Both the position numbers and the translations under genes were made by a program. Shown here piece by piece: positions 43,596 to 52,588 of a stretch of DNA of 64,000 bases (positions within the stretch are counted from its first letter, which is position 1; the number at the start of each line of letters is the position of its first letter). The stretch is from Salimicrobium flavidum (lineage in GTDB: Bacteria; Bacillota; Bacilli; Bacillales; Halobacillaceae): positions 62,001-126,000 of the forward strand of contig NZ_FTOC01000003.1 of the NCBI RefSeq assembly GCF_900156645.1, written 5' to 3'. The notes below the pieces were generated by a model. The model did no database searches. It saw only the letters and a list, made by a program, of their open reading frames with translations, and was not told the origin of the DNA.

Positions 43596-44609
43596 ATGAG
43601 TATGGAGAAAATTCGCTGGGGAATAATTGGTACAGCGGGGATTGCTCAACAACAGCTGATTCCTACAATGATACGAGCGCGCAATGCAGAGGTGACCGCA
43701 ATCGCAACAGGCAGTGATATAGATAATGCCAGGCAGCTTGCGGACTATTTCGAAGTCGAAAAAGCTTACGACAGTTATGAGAATTTGCTCGATGACCCGG
43801 ATGTAGATGCTGTGTACATCCCGCTTCCGAACCATCTGCACAAGGAATGGACCATCAAAGCTGCAAGAAAAGGGAAACATATCCTTTGCGAAAAGCCTCT
43901 CGGGTTGACTCTCGAGGAAGCCAGCGAGATGAAAAAAGCAGCCGATGAAGAGAAGGTGTTGCTGATGGAAGCGTTCATGTATTATTTTCATCCTCAGCAC
44001 GAACGAGTCAAAGAGATCGTCACTTCAGGGGAAATCGGAGAAGTACGGTACATGCGAGCCTCCCATTCCTTTTTGCTCCCGGAAGAAAAGCGGGAGACGA
44101 ATATCCGGGCGGCTAAAGAAAAAGGCGGCGGCAGTATTTACGATCTCGGTTGTTATGCGATTCACGTAATCCGTAATGTTCTTGAAGATGAACCTGAGAC
44201 GGTATTCGTGCATGGGACCGAAGATGAAAAACGGGGAATCGAATCGTCCTCCATCGGTTACTTCACCTTCACCGACGGCAAGAAAGCCGTTATGGAGAGC
44301 AGTTTTGATATGACGAATAGAAATGAATATGAAATCATAGGTACCGAAGGACGTGTTTTCGTACCTCGTGCCTTCCGCCCGGATGTACAGGGGGGAGAGG
44401 GGCTGGTCCACGTTACGGTTGGCGACACAGTACGAAGCGAAGCTATCCATGGCGATCAGTACCGATTTGAAGTGGAACATTTATCCGAGGCCATTTTGAA
44501 TGGAGATGAAGGAGTGGTCCACACGTTGGAGAACACCCTTGACAACATGCGGGTTATTGATGCGTGTCACCGCTCCATCAAGGAAAACAGTGTCGTTCAC
44601 TGCTCCTGA
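43596..44609 (+). CDS. Gfo/Idh/MocA-family oxidoreductase
   Basis: This 337-residue NAD(P)-dependent sugar/polyol dehydrogenase begins MEKIRWGIIGTAGIAQQQLI after two residues (Rossmann GxxGxA type), then has HILCEKPLGLTLEEASEMKK with the family catalytic Lys, and GGGSIYDLGCYAIHVIRNVL. The substrate is unknown; sugars or inositols are usual. I chose the ATG at 43596, seven bases after AAAGGAG, rather than the GTG at 43569. It follows the HAD phosphatase gene. Confidence 0.9.
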   Translation: MSMEKIRWGIIGTAGIAQQQLIPTMIRARNAEVTAIATGSDIDNARQLADYFEVEKAYDSYENLLDDPDVDAVYIPLPNHLHKEWTIKAARKGKHILCEKPLGLTLEEASEMKKAADEEKVLLMEAFMYYFHPQHERVKEIVTSGEIGEVRYMRASHSFLLPEEKRETNIRAAKEKGGGSIYDLGCYAIHVIRNVLEDEPETVFVHGTEDEKRGIESSSIGYFTFTDGKKAVMESSFDMTNRNEYEIIGTEGRVFVPRAFRPDVQGGEGLVHVTVGDTVRSEAIHGDQYRFEVEHLSEAILNGDEGVVHTLENTLDNMRVIDACHRSIKENSVVHCS

Positions 44610-44630
44610 TTAAGAGAGCCCTTCTGCTAA

Positions 44631-44800
44631 GGCTCTGTTATCGTTCCTAGTTGATTTTTTTCTACGGGCGGAAGCTTGCCACGGGCATGACGTAAACTTC
44701 CGGAATCTCCCTGGGGTCGATTCCGGTGATTTTCCGTTCATGCTATTCCCGCAGGCGTCCCCACCCTTCGTTCTAAAATCAAAACCCGGCTTTAACAGAG
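44631..44800 (+). repeat. Repeat A, copy 4
   Basis: This 170-bp copy begins GGCTCTGTTATCG and ends TTTAACAGAG, oriented like copy 3. Just upstream AGAGCC pairs with the repeat's first GGCTCT, which could act as a weak terminator for the oxidoreductase gene. Confidence 0.8.
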
Positions 44801-44801
44801 A

Positions 44802-44954
44802 CGTTCATGCAAAGATATTTGCACCATGATACATGAAAATTTCCGGGCTCTGTTATGATTCGAGTTTAATAGCGTGGATATAGAAAAAGGCGGCGACTCC
44901 GACGGGAATAGCATTGCCCCTGGATAAGCGTCCGCCTGAATATTTATTTTCAGG
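44802..44954 (-). repeat. Repeat B, copy 2, inverted
   Basis: Read on the minus strand it starts CCTGAAAATAAATATTCAGG and ends GATATCTTTGCATGAACG-like, matching copy 1 (38525-38716) but lacking about 45 internal bases. Relative to repeat B, repeat A is flipped compared with the arrangement at 38.5-38.9 kb. Nothing else is visible between 44955 and the scrR ribosome site except A/T-rich sequence. Confidence 0.75.
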
Positions 44955-45008
44955 AGATCCCTTCTGCAAAAAGGAAGGGTTCTATTTTGAAATGTGGGAG
45001 AGAGTACG

Positions 45009-45998
45009 ATGACGACTATAAATGATATCGCTCAAATGGCAGGAGTATCCCGGACGACTGTGTCGAGATTTTTGAACAGTAATGGATACGTAAGCCAGGA
45101 AGCGAGGGAACGTATTGAACAGATCATTAGTGAAACAGGATATATGCCAAGCCAGTCGGCTAAGTCCCTTCGTACGAAGAAGACGGGGGTCATCGGCATC
45201 ATTCTTCCGAAAATCAGTACAGAAACATCCAGTCGTGTCGTTTCGGGAATCAATAAGGTGATGAAAAAGAAAGGGATGCAGATCCTTTTGACCGATACGG
45301 AATTGGACCCGGATAAAGAGATCGAATATTTGAGGTTACTTAAGAGTAGACAGGCCGACGGAATCATTCTGCTGGCGACGAATATCGGGGAACGTCTTCA
45401 GAAAGAAATAGAGGCGCTGCCTATCCCTGTTGTAGCACTTGGTCAGGAGGTGCCGGGTATACCTTCACTGACGTATGCCGACTATGATGCCTCTTCGGAT
45501 ATGATGCAGTTGCTGGTAGGAAAGGATCATAAGAAAATCGGTTTTATCGGAGTGTCCAAAACGGACCCTGCGGTCGGTAGTATCAGACAAAAAGCATACA
45601 TAGATGTAATGGAGAGACAGGGATTAGAAGTGAACGAAAGCTGGATGGCGGAAGGTGATTTCAGCATCGAGTCCGGATATGAAGCGATGAAACAGATCAT
45701 CACCAGTAATCGTTCAGAAATCCCGAGTGCCGTCTTTTGTGTAACGGATCGTATGGCTACAGGAGCGATGGAATACCTGAAGGAGCAAGGGTTCCGCGTC
45801 CCTGAAGATATTGCGGTGGCTGGTATCGGCGATGCTGTCATGTCGAAATACATCACGCCGTCTCTGACGACGGTCGATTATTATAATGAGGAAGCTGGAG
45901 AAGCGATCGGTGAGATGTTGCTGGCGACGATGGAAGGAAAAAATTACAATAAAAAAATGATGCACAAGTATAGACTTATAAAAAGAGATAGTGTATAG
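45009..45998 (+). CDS. scrR: LacI-family repressor of the sucrose operon
   Basis: This 329-residue regulator has the LacI helix-turn-helix at the start (MTTINDIAQMAGVSRTTVSR, then FLNSNGYVSQEARERIEQII) and a periplasmic-binding-like sugar domain (KTGVIGIILPKISTETSSRV, ADGIILLATNIGERL, GIGDAVMSKYITPSLTTVDY). It lies first in the sucrose genes and two LacI-type operators follow it before scrA. It probably responds to fructose or sucrose 6-phosphate. The ATG at 45009 follows GGGAGAG; a GTG at 44994 overlaps that site. Confidence 0.88.
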   Translation: MTTINDIAQMAGVSRTTVSRFLNSNGYVSQEARERIEQIISETGYMPSQSAKSLRTKKTGVIGIILPKISTETSSRVVSGINKVMKKKGMQILLTDTELDPDKEIEYLRLLKSRQADGIILLATNIGERLQKEIEALPIPVVALGQEVPGIPSLTYADYDASSDMMQLLVGKDHKKIGFIGVSKTDPAVGSIRQKAYIDVMERQGLEVNESWMAEGDFSIESGYEAMKQIITSNRSEIPSAVFCVTDRMATGAMEYLKEQGFRVPEDIAVAGIGDAVMSKYITPSLTTVDYYNEEAGEAIGEMLLATMEGKNYNKKMMHKYRLIKRDSV

Positions 45999-46012
45999 TG
46001 ACAATTATCAAC

Positions 46013-46034
46013 GATGTGTAATCGATTACACATC
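46013..46034 (+). promoter_or_regulatory. scrA: ScrR operator 1, perfect palindrome
   Basis: A 22-bp perfect palindrome built of GATGTGTAATC and its complement, centred on ATCGAT, lies 15 bases after scrR. The form is that of a LacI-family operator. Confidence 0.75.
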
Positions 46035-46052
46035 TTCTTTTTTCAACTAAGA

Positions 46053-46066
46053 TGAAAGCGTTATTT
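46053..46066 (+). promoter_or_regulatory. scrA: Partial cre site before scrA
   Basis: TGAAAGCGTTATTT matches the first ten positions of the CcpA cre consensus but not the final CA. It lies between the two operators. Confidence 0.4.
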
Positions 46067-46076
46067 TTTATTTTTG

Positions 46077-46094
46077 TGTGGAATCGATCACACA
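46077..46094 (+). promoter_or_regulatory. scrA: ScrR operator 2
   Basis: TGTGGAATCGATCACACA is a near-palindrome with the same ATCGAT centre as operator 1, 18 bases before scrA. Centre-to-centre distance to operator 1 is 62 bases, about six helix turns, which suits looping. Confidence 0.7.
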
Positions 46095-46111
46095 AAATGG
46101 GGGGAATTAAA

Positions 46112-47509
46112 ATGGCCAGCAATGAAGAGATTGCGAAACAGGTGGTTGAAGCTGTCGGTGGAGAAGAGAATATCCAGTCGATCGCCCACTGTGCGACACG
46201 TCTCAGAGTCATGGTGCACGATCATGAGAAAGTTGACGTAGAAGGAGTTGAAAACATAGAAAAGGTGAAGGGGGCCTTTTACAACTCCGGACAGTACCAA
46301 ATCATCTTTGGCACAGGTACCGTCAATCGGATCTACGAAGAGATTACGAATCAAGGAGTTACCGGTAGTACGAAATCTGAAATGAAAGAAGAAACGAAAC
46401 AGCAAGGTAATCGATTCCAGAGAGCGATCCGTACTTTCGGGGACGTTTTCGTTCCGATCATCCCCGTTCTGGTTGCGACTGGTCTGTTTATGGGGGTCCG
46501 TGGTCTTTTCACACAGGAGCAGATTCTGGCTCTTTTCGGTATGGCACCGGAGGATGTATCCGAAAACTTCCTGTTATTCACACAAGTTCTTACGGATACG
46601 GCTTTCGTATTTTTACCGGCTCTGGTTGCCTGGTCCACGTTCCGGGTCTTCGGCGGCACGCCTGTACTCGGTCTTGTACTCGGATTGATGCTTGTGTCCC
46701 CGTCCTTACCTAACGCGTGGGAAGTGGCAGCAGGGACGGCAGAACCGCTTCAATTCTTAGGTTTCATTCCTGTGATCGGTTACCAGGGATCTGTGCTTCC
46801 TGCCTTCTTCGCTGGACTCGTCGGAGCTAAGGTAGAGAAATTTTTCCGGAAACGGGTGCCGGAAGCTCTTGATCTGATCGTTACACCTTTCCTTGTACTT
46901 CTGATTATGATTACGTTGTCCCTGTTTGCTCTAGGGCCTCTTCTTCACATTGTGGAAGGTTGGATTTTCGAGGGGACGAGAGCATTGCTTGAATTACCGT
47001 ATGGACTCAGTGGTCTTATTATCGGCTTTTTCAACCAGATTATCGTTATTACCGGGGTGCATCATATCTTCAACTTTCTTGAAATTCAGCTGTTGGAGAA
47101 TCTCGGGTATAACCCGTTCAACCCGATCGTCACTTCGGCTATCGCCGCTCAGGGTGGCGCCGCGCTTGCTGTCGGAGTGAAAACAAGCAAAAACAAAATG
47201 AAAGCTCTGGCATATCCGTCCAGTCTTTCCGCTTTTCTCGGAATCACAGAACCGGCTATTTTCGGTGTCAATCTCCGCTACGGGAAACCGTTCATCATGG
47301 GGCTTATAGGAGGCGGAGCCGGCGGGTTCCTGGCTGCTCTCGTTAATCTGAAAGCTACAGGAATGGCTATCACTGTACTGCCGGGAACGCTCTTGTATCT
47401 GAATGAACAGATACTGTGGTACGTCCTCGTAAACCTTGTAGGGATCGGTGTGGCTTTCGGACTGACTTACATGTTCGGATTTGATGAAAAAATGGATGAG
47501 GGTATGTAA
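46112..47509 (+). CDS. scrA: PTS sucrose transporter, EIIBC
   Basis: This 465-residue protein begins with EIIB (MASNEEIAKQVVEAVGGEEN, then SIAHCATRLRVMVHDHEKVD with the phospho-Cys) followed by a sucrose/trehalose-type EIIC membrane domain (VFVPIIPVLVATGLFMGVRG, PSSLSAFLGITEPAIFGVNL). There is no EIIA part, so a glucose-type EIIA from elsewhere must supply phosphate. It imports sucrose as sucrose 6-phosphate. I chose the ATG at 46112 behind GGGGGAA, after operator 2. Operon with scrB and scrK. Confidence 0.9.
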   Translation: MASNEEIAKQVVEAVGGEENIQSIAHCATRLRVMVHDHEKVDVEGVENIEKVKGAFYNSGQYQIIFGTGTVNRIYEEITNQGVTGSTKSEMKEETKQQGNRFQRAIRTFGDVFVPIIPVLVATGLFMGVRGLFTQEQILALFGMAPEDVSENFLLFTQVLTDTAFVFLPALVAWSTFRVFGGTPVLGLVLGLMLVSPSLPNAWEVAAGTAEPLQFLGFIPVIGYQGSVLPAFFAGLVGAKVEKFFRKRVPEALDLIVTPFLVLLIMITLSLFALGPLLHIVEGWIFEGTRALLELPYGLSGLIIGFFNQIIVITGVHHIFNFLEIQLLENLGYNPFNPIVTSAIAAQGGAALAVGVKTSKNKMKALAYPSSLSAFLGITEPAIFGVNLRYGKPFIMGLIGGGAGGFLAALVNLKATGMAITVLPGTLLYLNEQILWYVLVNLVGIGVAFGLTYMFGFDEKMDEGM

Positions 47510-47510
47510 C

Positions 47511-47542
47511 AGAAGGAGCCGGTCGCCCCGGCTTCTTTTTCT
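47511..47542 (+). terminator. Stem-loop between scrA and scrB
   Basis: AAGGAGCCGG pairs with CCGGCTTCTT around TCGCC, followed by TTTTCT. It may partly stop transcription so that scrA is made in excess over scrB. Confidence 0.7.
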
Positions 47543-47585
47543 GAAATGATAATAAGAAAGTATTCCGACTTACAAGGAGGCCATT

Positions 47586-48989
47586 ATGAGCGAATTGTCA
47601 TTGAAGCGAAAAGCTATGCAAAAGGTGGAGTCACTGGGTGATACTGTAAAAAAAGACCCATACTATCCTTCGTATCATATAGCTCCACCGGTAGGATTGT
47701 TGAACGATCCGAATGGATTTATCCAGTGGCGAGGTAGTTATCACCTTTTTTATCAGTGGATGCCTTTTCGGACCGGCCACGGTGCTAAATTCTGGGCACA
47801 GTTGACGTCACAAAATCTGATAGACTGGAATTTTGAAGGTCCCGCGCTTGCTCCGGATCAGTGGTATGATCGAACGGGATGTTATTCAGGGAGTGCTGTA
47901 GAGAAGGACGGAGAACTTATACTTTTTTATACGGGGAACGTGAAAAACGACAAGGGAGAACGGGAGACTTATCAGTGTAAGGTTAGATCTCAGGATGGTG
48001 TTCACTTTGAGAAATGTGGGGTCCAGATTGAACTTCCGGAAGGATTCACAGCTCATTTCCGTGACCCGAAAGTTTGGAAGATGGATAATAGATGGTACAT
48101 GGTAATCGGTGCGCAGACCAATGAGAATGAAGGGTGTATCGTCCTTTACGAGTCCATGGATTTGGAAACGTGGATATTCAAACGGATTGTCGCATCAGGT
48201 ATGGGGTATATGTGGGAATGTCCGGATTTTTTCCGGCTTGAGGAAGATGTGCTGCTTTTTTCCCCGCAAGGCGTCGAAGAAAATGAGATAGATTATCGTA
48301 ACATGTATCAATCCGGATATATCATTGGAGATTTTGACGAAGGATTTCCGGTGGAACGTTTCCGGGAGCTTGACCGCGGATTTGAATTTTACGCTCCTCA
48401 GACGATGATGGATGAGAAAGGACGGAGACTCCTGATCGGTTGGATGGGGATGCCTGATGGTGGGGAGGAATATTTTCCTACGCACGACTATCACTGGATT
48501 CATCAGCTGACCCTGCCACGGGAGCTTGAACAACGAGGGGATATCATCGTACAGAAACCGCCGGAAGAATTGTTGGAACTCCGCCGACGAAAAATCATCG
48601 AAGAAAAGGGTGGCTCATGGGAAGGTGACCTTTCGAGGAATGTCGAAATTGTAATCAGTGATATATCTGAAGCTTTAAATATGAATGTGTATGATTACTT
48701 TTTTATTGCATGTGAGAAAGATAAAGTTGTAGTAAGAAGGCCTTCCATTGAAGGGGCCGGGATGGAATGGAGAGCGGCTGAACTCGATTCCCCTCTTGAA
48801 GAGATACGGATGTTCATCGACCGATCCTCTCTTGAGATTTTCATAAATGGAGGAGAGACGGTATTTTCTTCGCGTATGTTTCTTGACCCGAGCGCCACTG
48901 ATTGCCGGATAGAAGGGGAAGCTTCGGTAACGGTGTGGGAACTCCGCAAACAGAAAGGAGAGGAAAAGTATGAAGTTAGGAGCGATTGA
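47586..48989 (+). CDS. scrB: Sucrose-6-phosphate hydrolase (GH32)
   Basis: This 467-residue enzyme splits sucrose 6-phosphate to glucose 6-phosphate and fructose. GH32 landmarks: nucleophile Asp in PPVGLLNDPNGFIQWRGSYH, HLFYQWMPF, RDP in HFRDPKVWKMDNRWYMVIGA and the acid/base Glu in MGYMWECPDFFRLEE. Length is normal. The ATG follows AAGGAGG. Its end overlaps scrK by 20 bases. No signal peptide, as expected for the cytoplasmic enzyme. Confidence 0.93.
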   Translation: MSELSLKRKAMQKVESLGDTVKKDPYYPSYHIAPPVGLLNDPNGFIQWRGSYHLFYQWMPFRTGHGAKFWAQLTSQNLIDWNFEGPALAPDQWYDRTGCYSGSAVEKDGELILFYTGNVKNDKGERETYQCKVRSQDGVHFEKCGVQIELPEGFTAHFRDPKVWKMDNRWYMVIGAQTNENEGCIVLYESMDLETWIFKRIVASGMGYMWECPDFFRLEEDVLLFSPQGVEENEIDYRNMYQSGYIIGDFDEGFPVERFRELDRGFEFYAPQTMMDEKGRRLLIGWMGMPDGGEEYFPTHDYHWIHQLTLPRELEQRGDIIVQKPPEELLELRRRKIIEEKGGSWEGDLSRNVEIVISDISEALNMNVYDYFFIACEKDKVVVRRPSIEGAGMEWRAAELDSPLEEIRMFIDRSSLEIFINGGETVFSSRMFLDPSATDCRIEGEASVTVWELRKQKGEEKYEVRSD

Positions 48990-49833
48990 AGCTGGTGGGA
49001 CGAAATTTGTGTTGGCTGTCGGTAATGATCAGGGAGAACTGCTGGAAAAGGAAGTGATTCCAACCGACCCTCCAGAAGTGACAATGCCGAAAGTGATCGC
49101 TTTCTTTGAAGGGAAAGGTATAGAAAGACTGGGTGTCGGGAGTTTCGGTCCGATTGACATAAACAAAGAAAGTGCTACCTACGGAAGCCTGCAAAAAACT
49201 CCGAAAACGGATTGGGTGGATTATCCATTAGGAAAAGAACTCCAGGATAAGTTGGGAGTACCTGTCGTCCTTGATACGGATGTGAATGTCGCAGCTATGT
49301 CCGAAGCGAAATGGGGAAATGCCTCGGATGTCGATTCGTGCCTTTATATTACGGTAGGTACGGGAATCGGTGCAGGTGCCTACATGGGCGGACAAACGCT
49401 GAAAGGTCTGTCTCATCCCGAAATGGGTCATATCCTCGTTCGTCGTCATGAAAAGGATGACTACGAAGGAGGGTGCCCTTATCACGGAGACTGTCTGGAG
49501 GGGATGGCAGCTGGTCCTCACATCGAGAAAAGGTGGGGGAAAGCTGCGTCAGAGCTACAGGAACTTGAGGAAGTCTGGGAAATCGAAGCCTATTATTTGG
49601 CGCAGGCACTCGTCAATTATATTTATATCGTTTCTCCTGAGAGGATTGTCATGGGGGGCGGCGTGATGAAACAGAAGCAGTTGTTTCCTCTTATCAGAAA
49701 AAAAGTGCTTGAACTGCTGAACGGCTACGTGAGTTCTCCATCTTTGACTGAAGAAACGATTGATGACTACATCGTTCCCCCGGGGTTGACCGATGAAGCC
49801 GGAGTGAAAGGTGCCTTGTATTTGGCTATGTAA
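48970..49833 (+). CDS. scrK: Fructokinase (ROK family)
   Basis: This 287-residue kinase phosphorylates the fructose released by ScrB. It begins MKLGAIEAGGTKFVLAVGND (ATP loop), has DTDVNVAAMSEAKWGNASDV with the catalytic Asp nearby, and the ROK zinc site GHILVRRHEKDDYEGGCPYH followed by GDCLEG (His and three Cys type). It overlaps scrB by 20 bases and has AAAGGAGAGG just before its ATG. Last gene of the sucrose operon. Confidence 0.92.
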   Translation: MKLGAIEAGGTKFVLAVGNDQGELLEKEVIPTDPPEVTMPKVIAFFEGKGIERLGVGSFGPIDINKESATYGSLQKTPKTDWVDYPLGKELQDKLGVPVVLDTDVNVAAMSEAKWGNASDVDSCLYITVGTGIGAGAYMGGQTLKGLSHPEMGHILVRRHEKDDYEGGCPYHGDCLEGMAAGPHIEKRWGKAASELQELEEVWEIEAYYLAQALVNYIYIVSPERIVMGGGVMKQKQLFPLIRKKVLELLNGYVSSPSLTEETIDDYIVPPGLTDEAGVKGALYLAM

Positions 49834-49891
49834 TTCTCGATGTGAGAAGATTTCTGTAAAGGTGAATTCACTTTGACGGGAGGAGTTTTCC

Positions 49892-50401
49892 ATGAGAATC
49901 GAATTTGTTCAGGGAGATATTTCAAATCAGCCGGAAATCGAAGCGGTCGTAAATGCTGCCAACAAAGAACTACGTACAGGGGGAGGGGTAGCAGGAGCTA
50001 TCCACCGGAAAGCAGGGTCGGACCTTGAAGAGGCAGGAAGGCCATATGCTCCGCTGAAACCTGGAGAAGCAGTGGTAACGGAAGGCTTCGGGTTGCCTAA
50101 TAAATATGTCATCCATACGCTTGGGCCTGTTTACGGCGTGGACGAACCTTCCGAAGAACTTCTTGGCAGCTGTTACCGGGAATCATTGAAACGGGCGGAA
50201 GAAAACGATATGAAAAGTGTCGCTTTCCCTCTTATCTCGACCGGTGCCTTCGGCTATCCACTTGAAGCGGGGATTAGGGTAGCTTTGGAGACAGTTGAGA
50301 ATTATTCCTCTTTATCTGAGAGGTTGGAATTAGTCCGGTTTGTTATCTTTTCCGACGAGGAATTTGAAGTGTTCCGGCGCATATATGAAAGCCGCTCGTA
50401 A
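49892..50401 (+). CDS. Macro-domain protein, ADP-ribose hydrolase
   Basis: This 169-residue protein is a single macro domain: VVNAANKELRTGGGVAGAIH, then AVVTEGFGLPNKYVIHTLGP and VAFPLISTGAFGYPLEAGIR. These match the YmdB/MacroD type that removes acetyl from O-acetyl-ADP-ribose or ADP-ribose from proteins. The ATG follows GGGAGGAG. The last codons form the first arm of its terminator. Single gene after the sucrose operon. Confidence 0.92.
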   Translation: MRIEFVQGDISNQPEIEAVVNAANKELRTGGGVAGAIHRKAGSDLEEAGRPYAPLKPGEAVVTEGFGLPNKYVIHTLGPVYGVDEPSEELLGSCYRESLKRAEENDMKSVAFPLISTGAFGYPLEAGIRVALETVENYSSLSERLELVRFVIFSDEEFEVFRRIYESRS

Positions 50402-50415
50402 TGAGCGGTTTTTTA
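50391..50415 (+). terminator. Terminator overlapping the macro-domain gene end
   Basis: GCCGCTC pairs with GAGCGGT around GTAAT and is followed by a T run. The first arm is the final codons of the macro-domain gene. Confidence 0.85.
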
Positions 50416-50506
50416 TATATGCATATCTGTGAACCTAGATTCACTTCTCATTAAGAGAAAAATGATGCATAATGGGATTGTTATAAAAAAATAGGGAGGG
50501 GTAGTA

Positions 50507-50779
50507 GTGGAAAAGTATGATGAAAGATTCAAAGTGGCCAACCGCGAAGCGCTGATCGGCGTAGGACTTGCGCTCATCAACTTTTTGTGGTGGTTCGGCT
50601 TTGCCTATGGGCTCGGAAGCAAACCCCCGGAAGAGTACAATTACATATTCGGACTCCCGGCCTGGTTTTTCATAAGTTGTGTCGGAGGATTCATACTCAT
50701 GTCTGTACTGGTCATCTTTGTAGTGAAGGTTTTCTTTACCGACGTATCTCTTGAAGTGAAGGATGAGGATAACGAATGA
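50507..50779 (+). CDS. yhdT: YhdT-like small membrane protein (DUF997)
   Basis: This 90-residue protein has two membrane segments (NREALIGVGLALINFLWWFG and AWFFISCVGGFILMSVLVIF) and the DUF997/YhdT pattern including FAYGLGSKPPEEYNYIFGLP. YhdT genes lie beside panF in many bacteria and are thought to be a small partner subunit. The start is GTG at 50507 behind AGGGAGGGG. It overlaps panF by four bases. Confidence 0.88.
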   Translation: MEKYDERFKVANREALIGVGLALINFLWWFGFAYGLGSKPPEEYNYIFGLPAWFFISCVGGFILMSVLVIFVVKVFFTDVSLEVKDEDNE

Positions 50780-52230
50780 ATTGGGCGGTAGTAGTTCCAC
50801 TATTGTTATTTATCGTACTTATTTTCTTTATCGGTTTCTGGGCGAACCGGTCGATCCGTCTCTCTAAAAAGGATTTCATGGAGGAGTATTTTTTAGGAGG
50901 ACGGCAACTCGGCGGTTTCATTCTTGCCATGACGATGATGGCTACATATGGAAGTGCCAGCAGTTTCATAGGCGGGCCGGGAGTGGCCTATACCGAAGGA
51001 CTCGGCTGGGTGTTGCTTGCGATGACGCAAGTGGTGACCGGTTATTTCGTGCTGATGGTGCTCGGGAAGAAATTCGCGATCAAGGCCCGAGAATACAAAG
51101 CTGTGACCCTGACCGATTATTTGAGATCAAGGTATGAAAGTCATACCGTAGCTTTGATTGCGGCTATCAGCATCATCATTTTCCTGTTTTCCGCTATGGC
51201 GGCACAGTGGGTCGGAGGAGCCAGGCTTATTGAAACGGTGACCGGTATTCCTTATACATCGGCACTTTTCATATTCGCCGTCTCCGTTTTAGTTTATGTA
51301 GTCATCGGAGGGTTCCGTGCGGTAGCATTGACGGATGCGGTTCAGGGGAGTGTGATGTTCCTCGGTACCCTCGTCCTTCTGATCGCCACCATCATCGCGG
51401 GAGGTGGTATCGACACGATCATGCAGGATCTGACTGCGGAGAATCCGAACCTCATTACTCCGTTCGGAGCGGAATTGACGCTCACCCCTGCTTTTGTGTC
51501 CTCCTTCTGGATCCTCGTCGGTGTTGCTGTCGTAGGTCTGCCTCAGGTGACGCTCAGGGCTATGTCCTATAAAAGTTCCAAATCGATGCACCGGGCGATC
51601 ATCATCGGCACAGTCGTCGTCGGTTTCGTCATGCTTAATATGCATCTGATCGGTGTATTCGCCCGTCCGATCCTTCCTGGAATCGAAGTTGGGGACAGAG
51701 TAATGCCGCTGATTGCGCTGGAAGTATTGCCGGCCTGGGTGGCGGGACTGGTGCTTGCTGCTCCGATGGCTGCGATCATGTCGACGGTCGATTCGCTTTT
51801 GCTACTGGTAAGTTCCGCATTTGTGAAAGATATCTACATCACTTATCTGAAGCCGGACGCCGATGAACGTCGTGTGAAAATGATGAGTTTCGGTGTGACC
51901 GGAGTACTCGGTGTTCTTGTATTTCTGATGGCCCTGCAACCGCCGGACCTTCTCATCTGGCTGAATCTGTTCGCCTTCGGCGGGCTCGAAGCTACGTTTA
52001 TCTGGCCGGTTGTACTCGGATTGTATTGGCAGAAAGGGAACAAATATGGAGCGATCGCGTCCATGGTGACCGGAATCGTCTCCTATATCGTCATCGATCA
52101 GTTCTTATCCCAGCCACTTGGGGTGCATAGTGTTGTGCTTCCTGTCGTTTTTTCGTTTATTGTATATGTCGTCGTCAGTTTTGGAACTACACAGGAGTAT
52201 GCTACCCCTGTGGTGGAACAATCGAGGTAA
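50776..52230 (+). CDS. panF: Sodium/pantothenate symporter
   Basis: This 484-residue protein of the sodium:solute symporter family has 12-13 membrane segments: EEYFLGGRQLGGFILAMTMM, ATYGSASSFIGGPGVAYTEG and LAAPMAAIMSTVDSLLLLVS. The pairing with a YhdT-type protein (four-base overlap) is typical of PanF, which takes up pantothenate, the coenzyme A precursor, with Na+. The substrate rests on this context and on the PanF-like N terminus. Confidence 0.88.
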   Translation: MNWAVVVPLLLFIVLIFFIGFWANRSIRLSKKDFMEEYFLGGRQLGGFILAMTMMATYGSASSFIGGPGVAYTEGLGWVLLAMTQVVTGYFVLMVLGKKFAIKAREYKAVTLTDYLRSRYESHTVALIAAISIIIFLFSAMAAQWVGGARLIETVTGIPYTSALFIFAVSVLVYVVIGGFRAVALTDAVQGSVMFLGTLVLLIATIIAGGGIDTIMQDLTAENPNLITPFGAELTLTPAFVSSFWILVGVAVVGLPQVTLRAMSYKSSKSMHRAIIIGTVVVGFVMLNMHLIGVFARPILPGIEVGDRVMPLIALEVLPAWVAGLVLAAPMAAIMSTVDSLLLLVSSAFVKDIYITYLKPDADERRVKMMSFGVTGVLGVLVFLMALQPPDLLIWLNLFAFGGLEATFIWPVVLGLYWQKGNKYGAIASMVTGIVSYIVIDQFLSQPLGVHSVVLPVVFSFIVYVVVSFGTTQEYATPVVEQSR

Positions 52231-52303
52231 GGAAAATCCCGGGACGAAACGGATTGCACAGATTCAAAACCTGAACGTACAAATCGATCAGCATCACTGA
52301 AGA

Positions 52304-52355
52304 AAAAAACACGTCCACTCCTGAGGCCATGTCGCCAGAGAGTGACGTGTTTTTA
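52304..52355 (+). terminator. Terminator after panF
   Basis: AAAACACGTCCACTC and GAGTGACGTGTTTTT form a long stem with one bulge, followed by T. Confidence 0.8.
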
Positions 52356-52588
52356 ATTATCCTTTCCAGATTAGAATCTATCTTCTTTTCCCTTACTCTT
52401 CGTAAATACATTTTCTTTTGAAAACCTTCGTTTCTATAATTTCAATCATCTTTCTTCGATAATAAATGAAGTTTCTCCCTCATGCTTTCTATTTTTTTGA
52501 ATCCTGAGAGAAGGTTCCTCGTAATTATCGGGTTTTGCTATGGGAAAAGGGAACAGGGTAATATACATAGTGAAAGGAGGGGGAGTGC
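52356..52588. other. Intergenic stretch before the zinc-finger-like gene
   Basis: This A/T-rich sequence holds only a possible promoter at 52535-52564. An antisense open frame that crosses the panF terminator is not credible. Confidence 0.5.
52535..52564 (+). promoter_or_regulatory. SigA-type promoter of the small gene at 52589
   Basis: TTGCTA, an 18-base spacer and TAATAT lie 25 bases before the start codon. Confidence 0.4.

Noticed and set aside
52202-52411. 69-codon minus-strand frame after panF
   Set aside because: It runs through the panF terminator into panF and has no good ribosome site.
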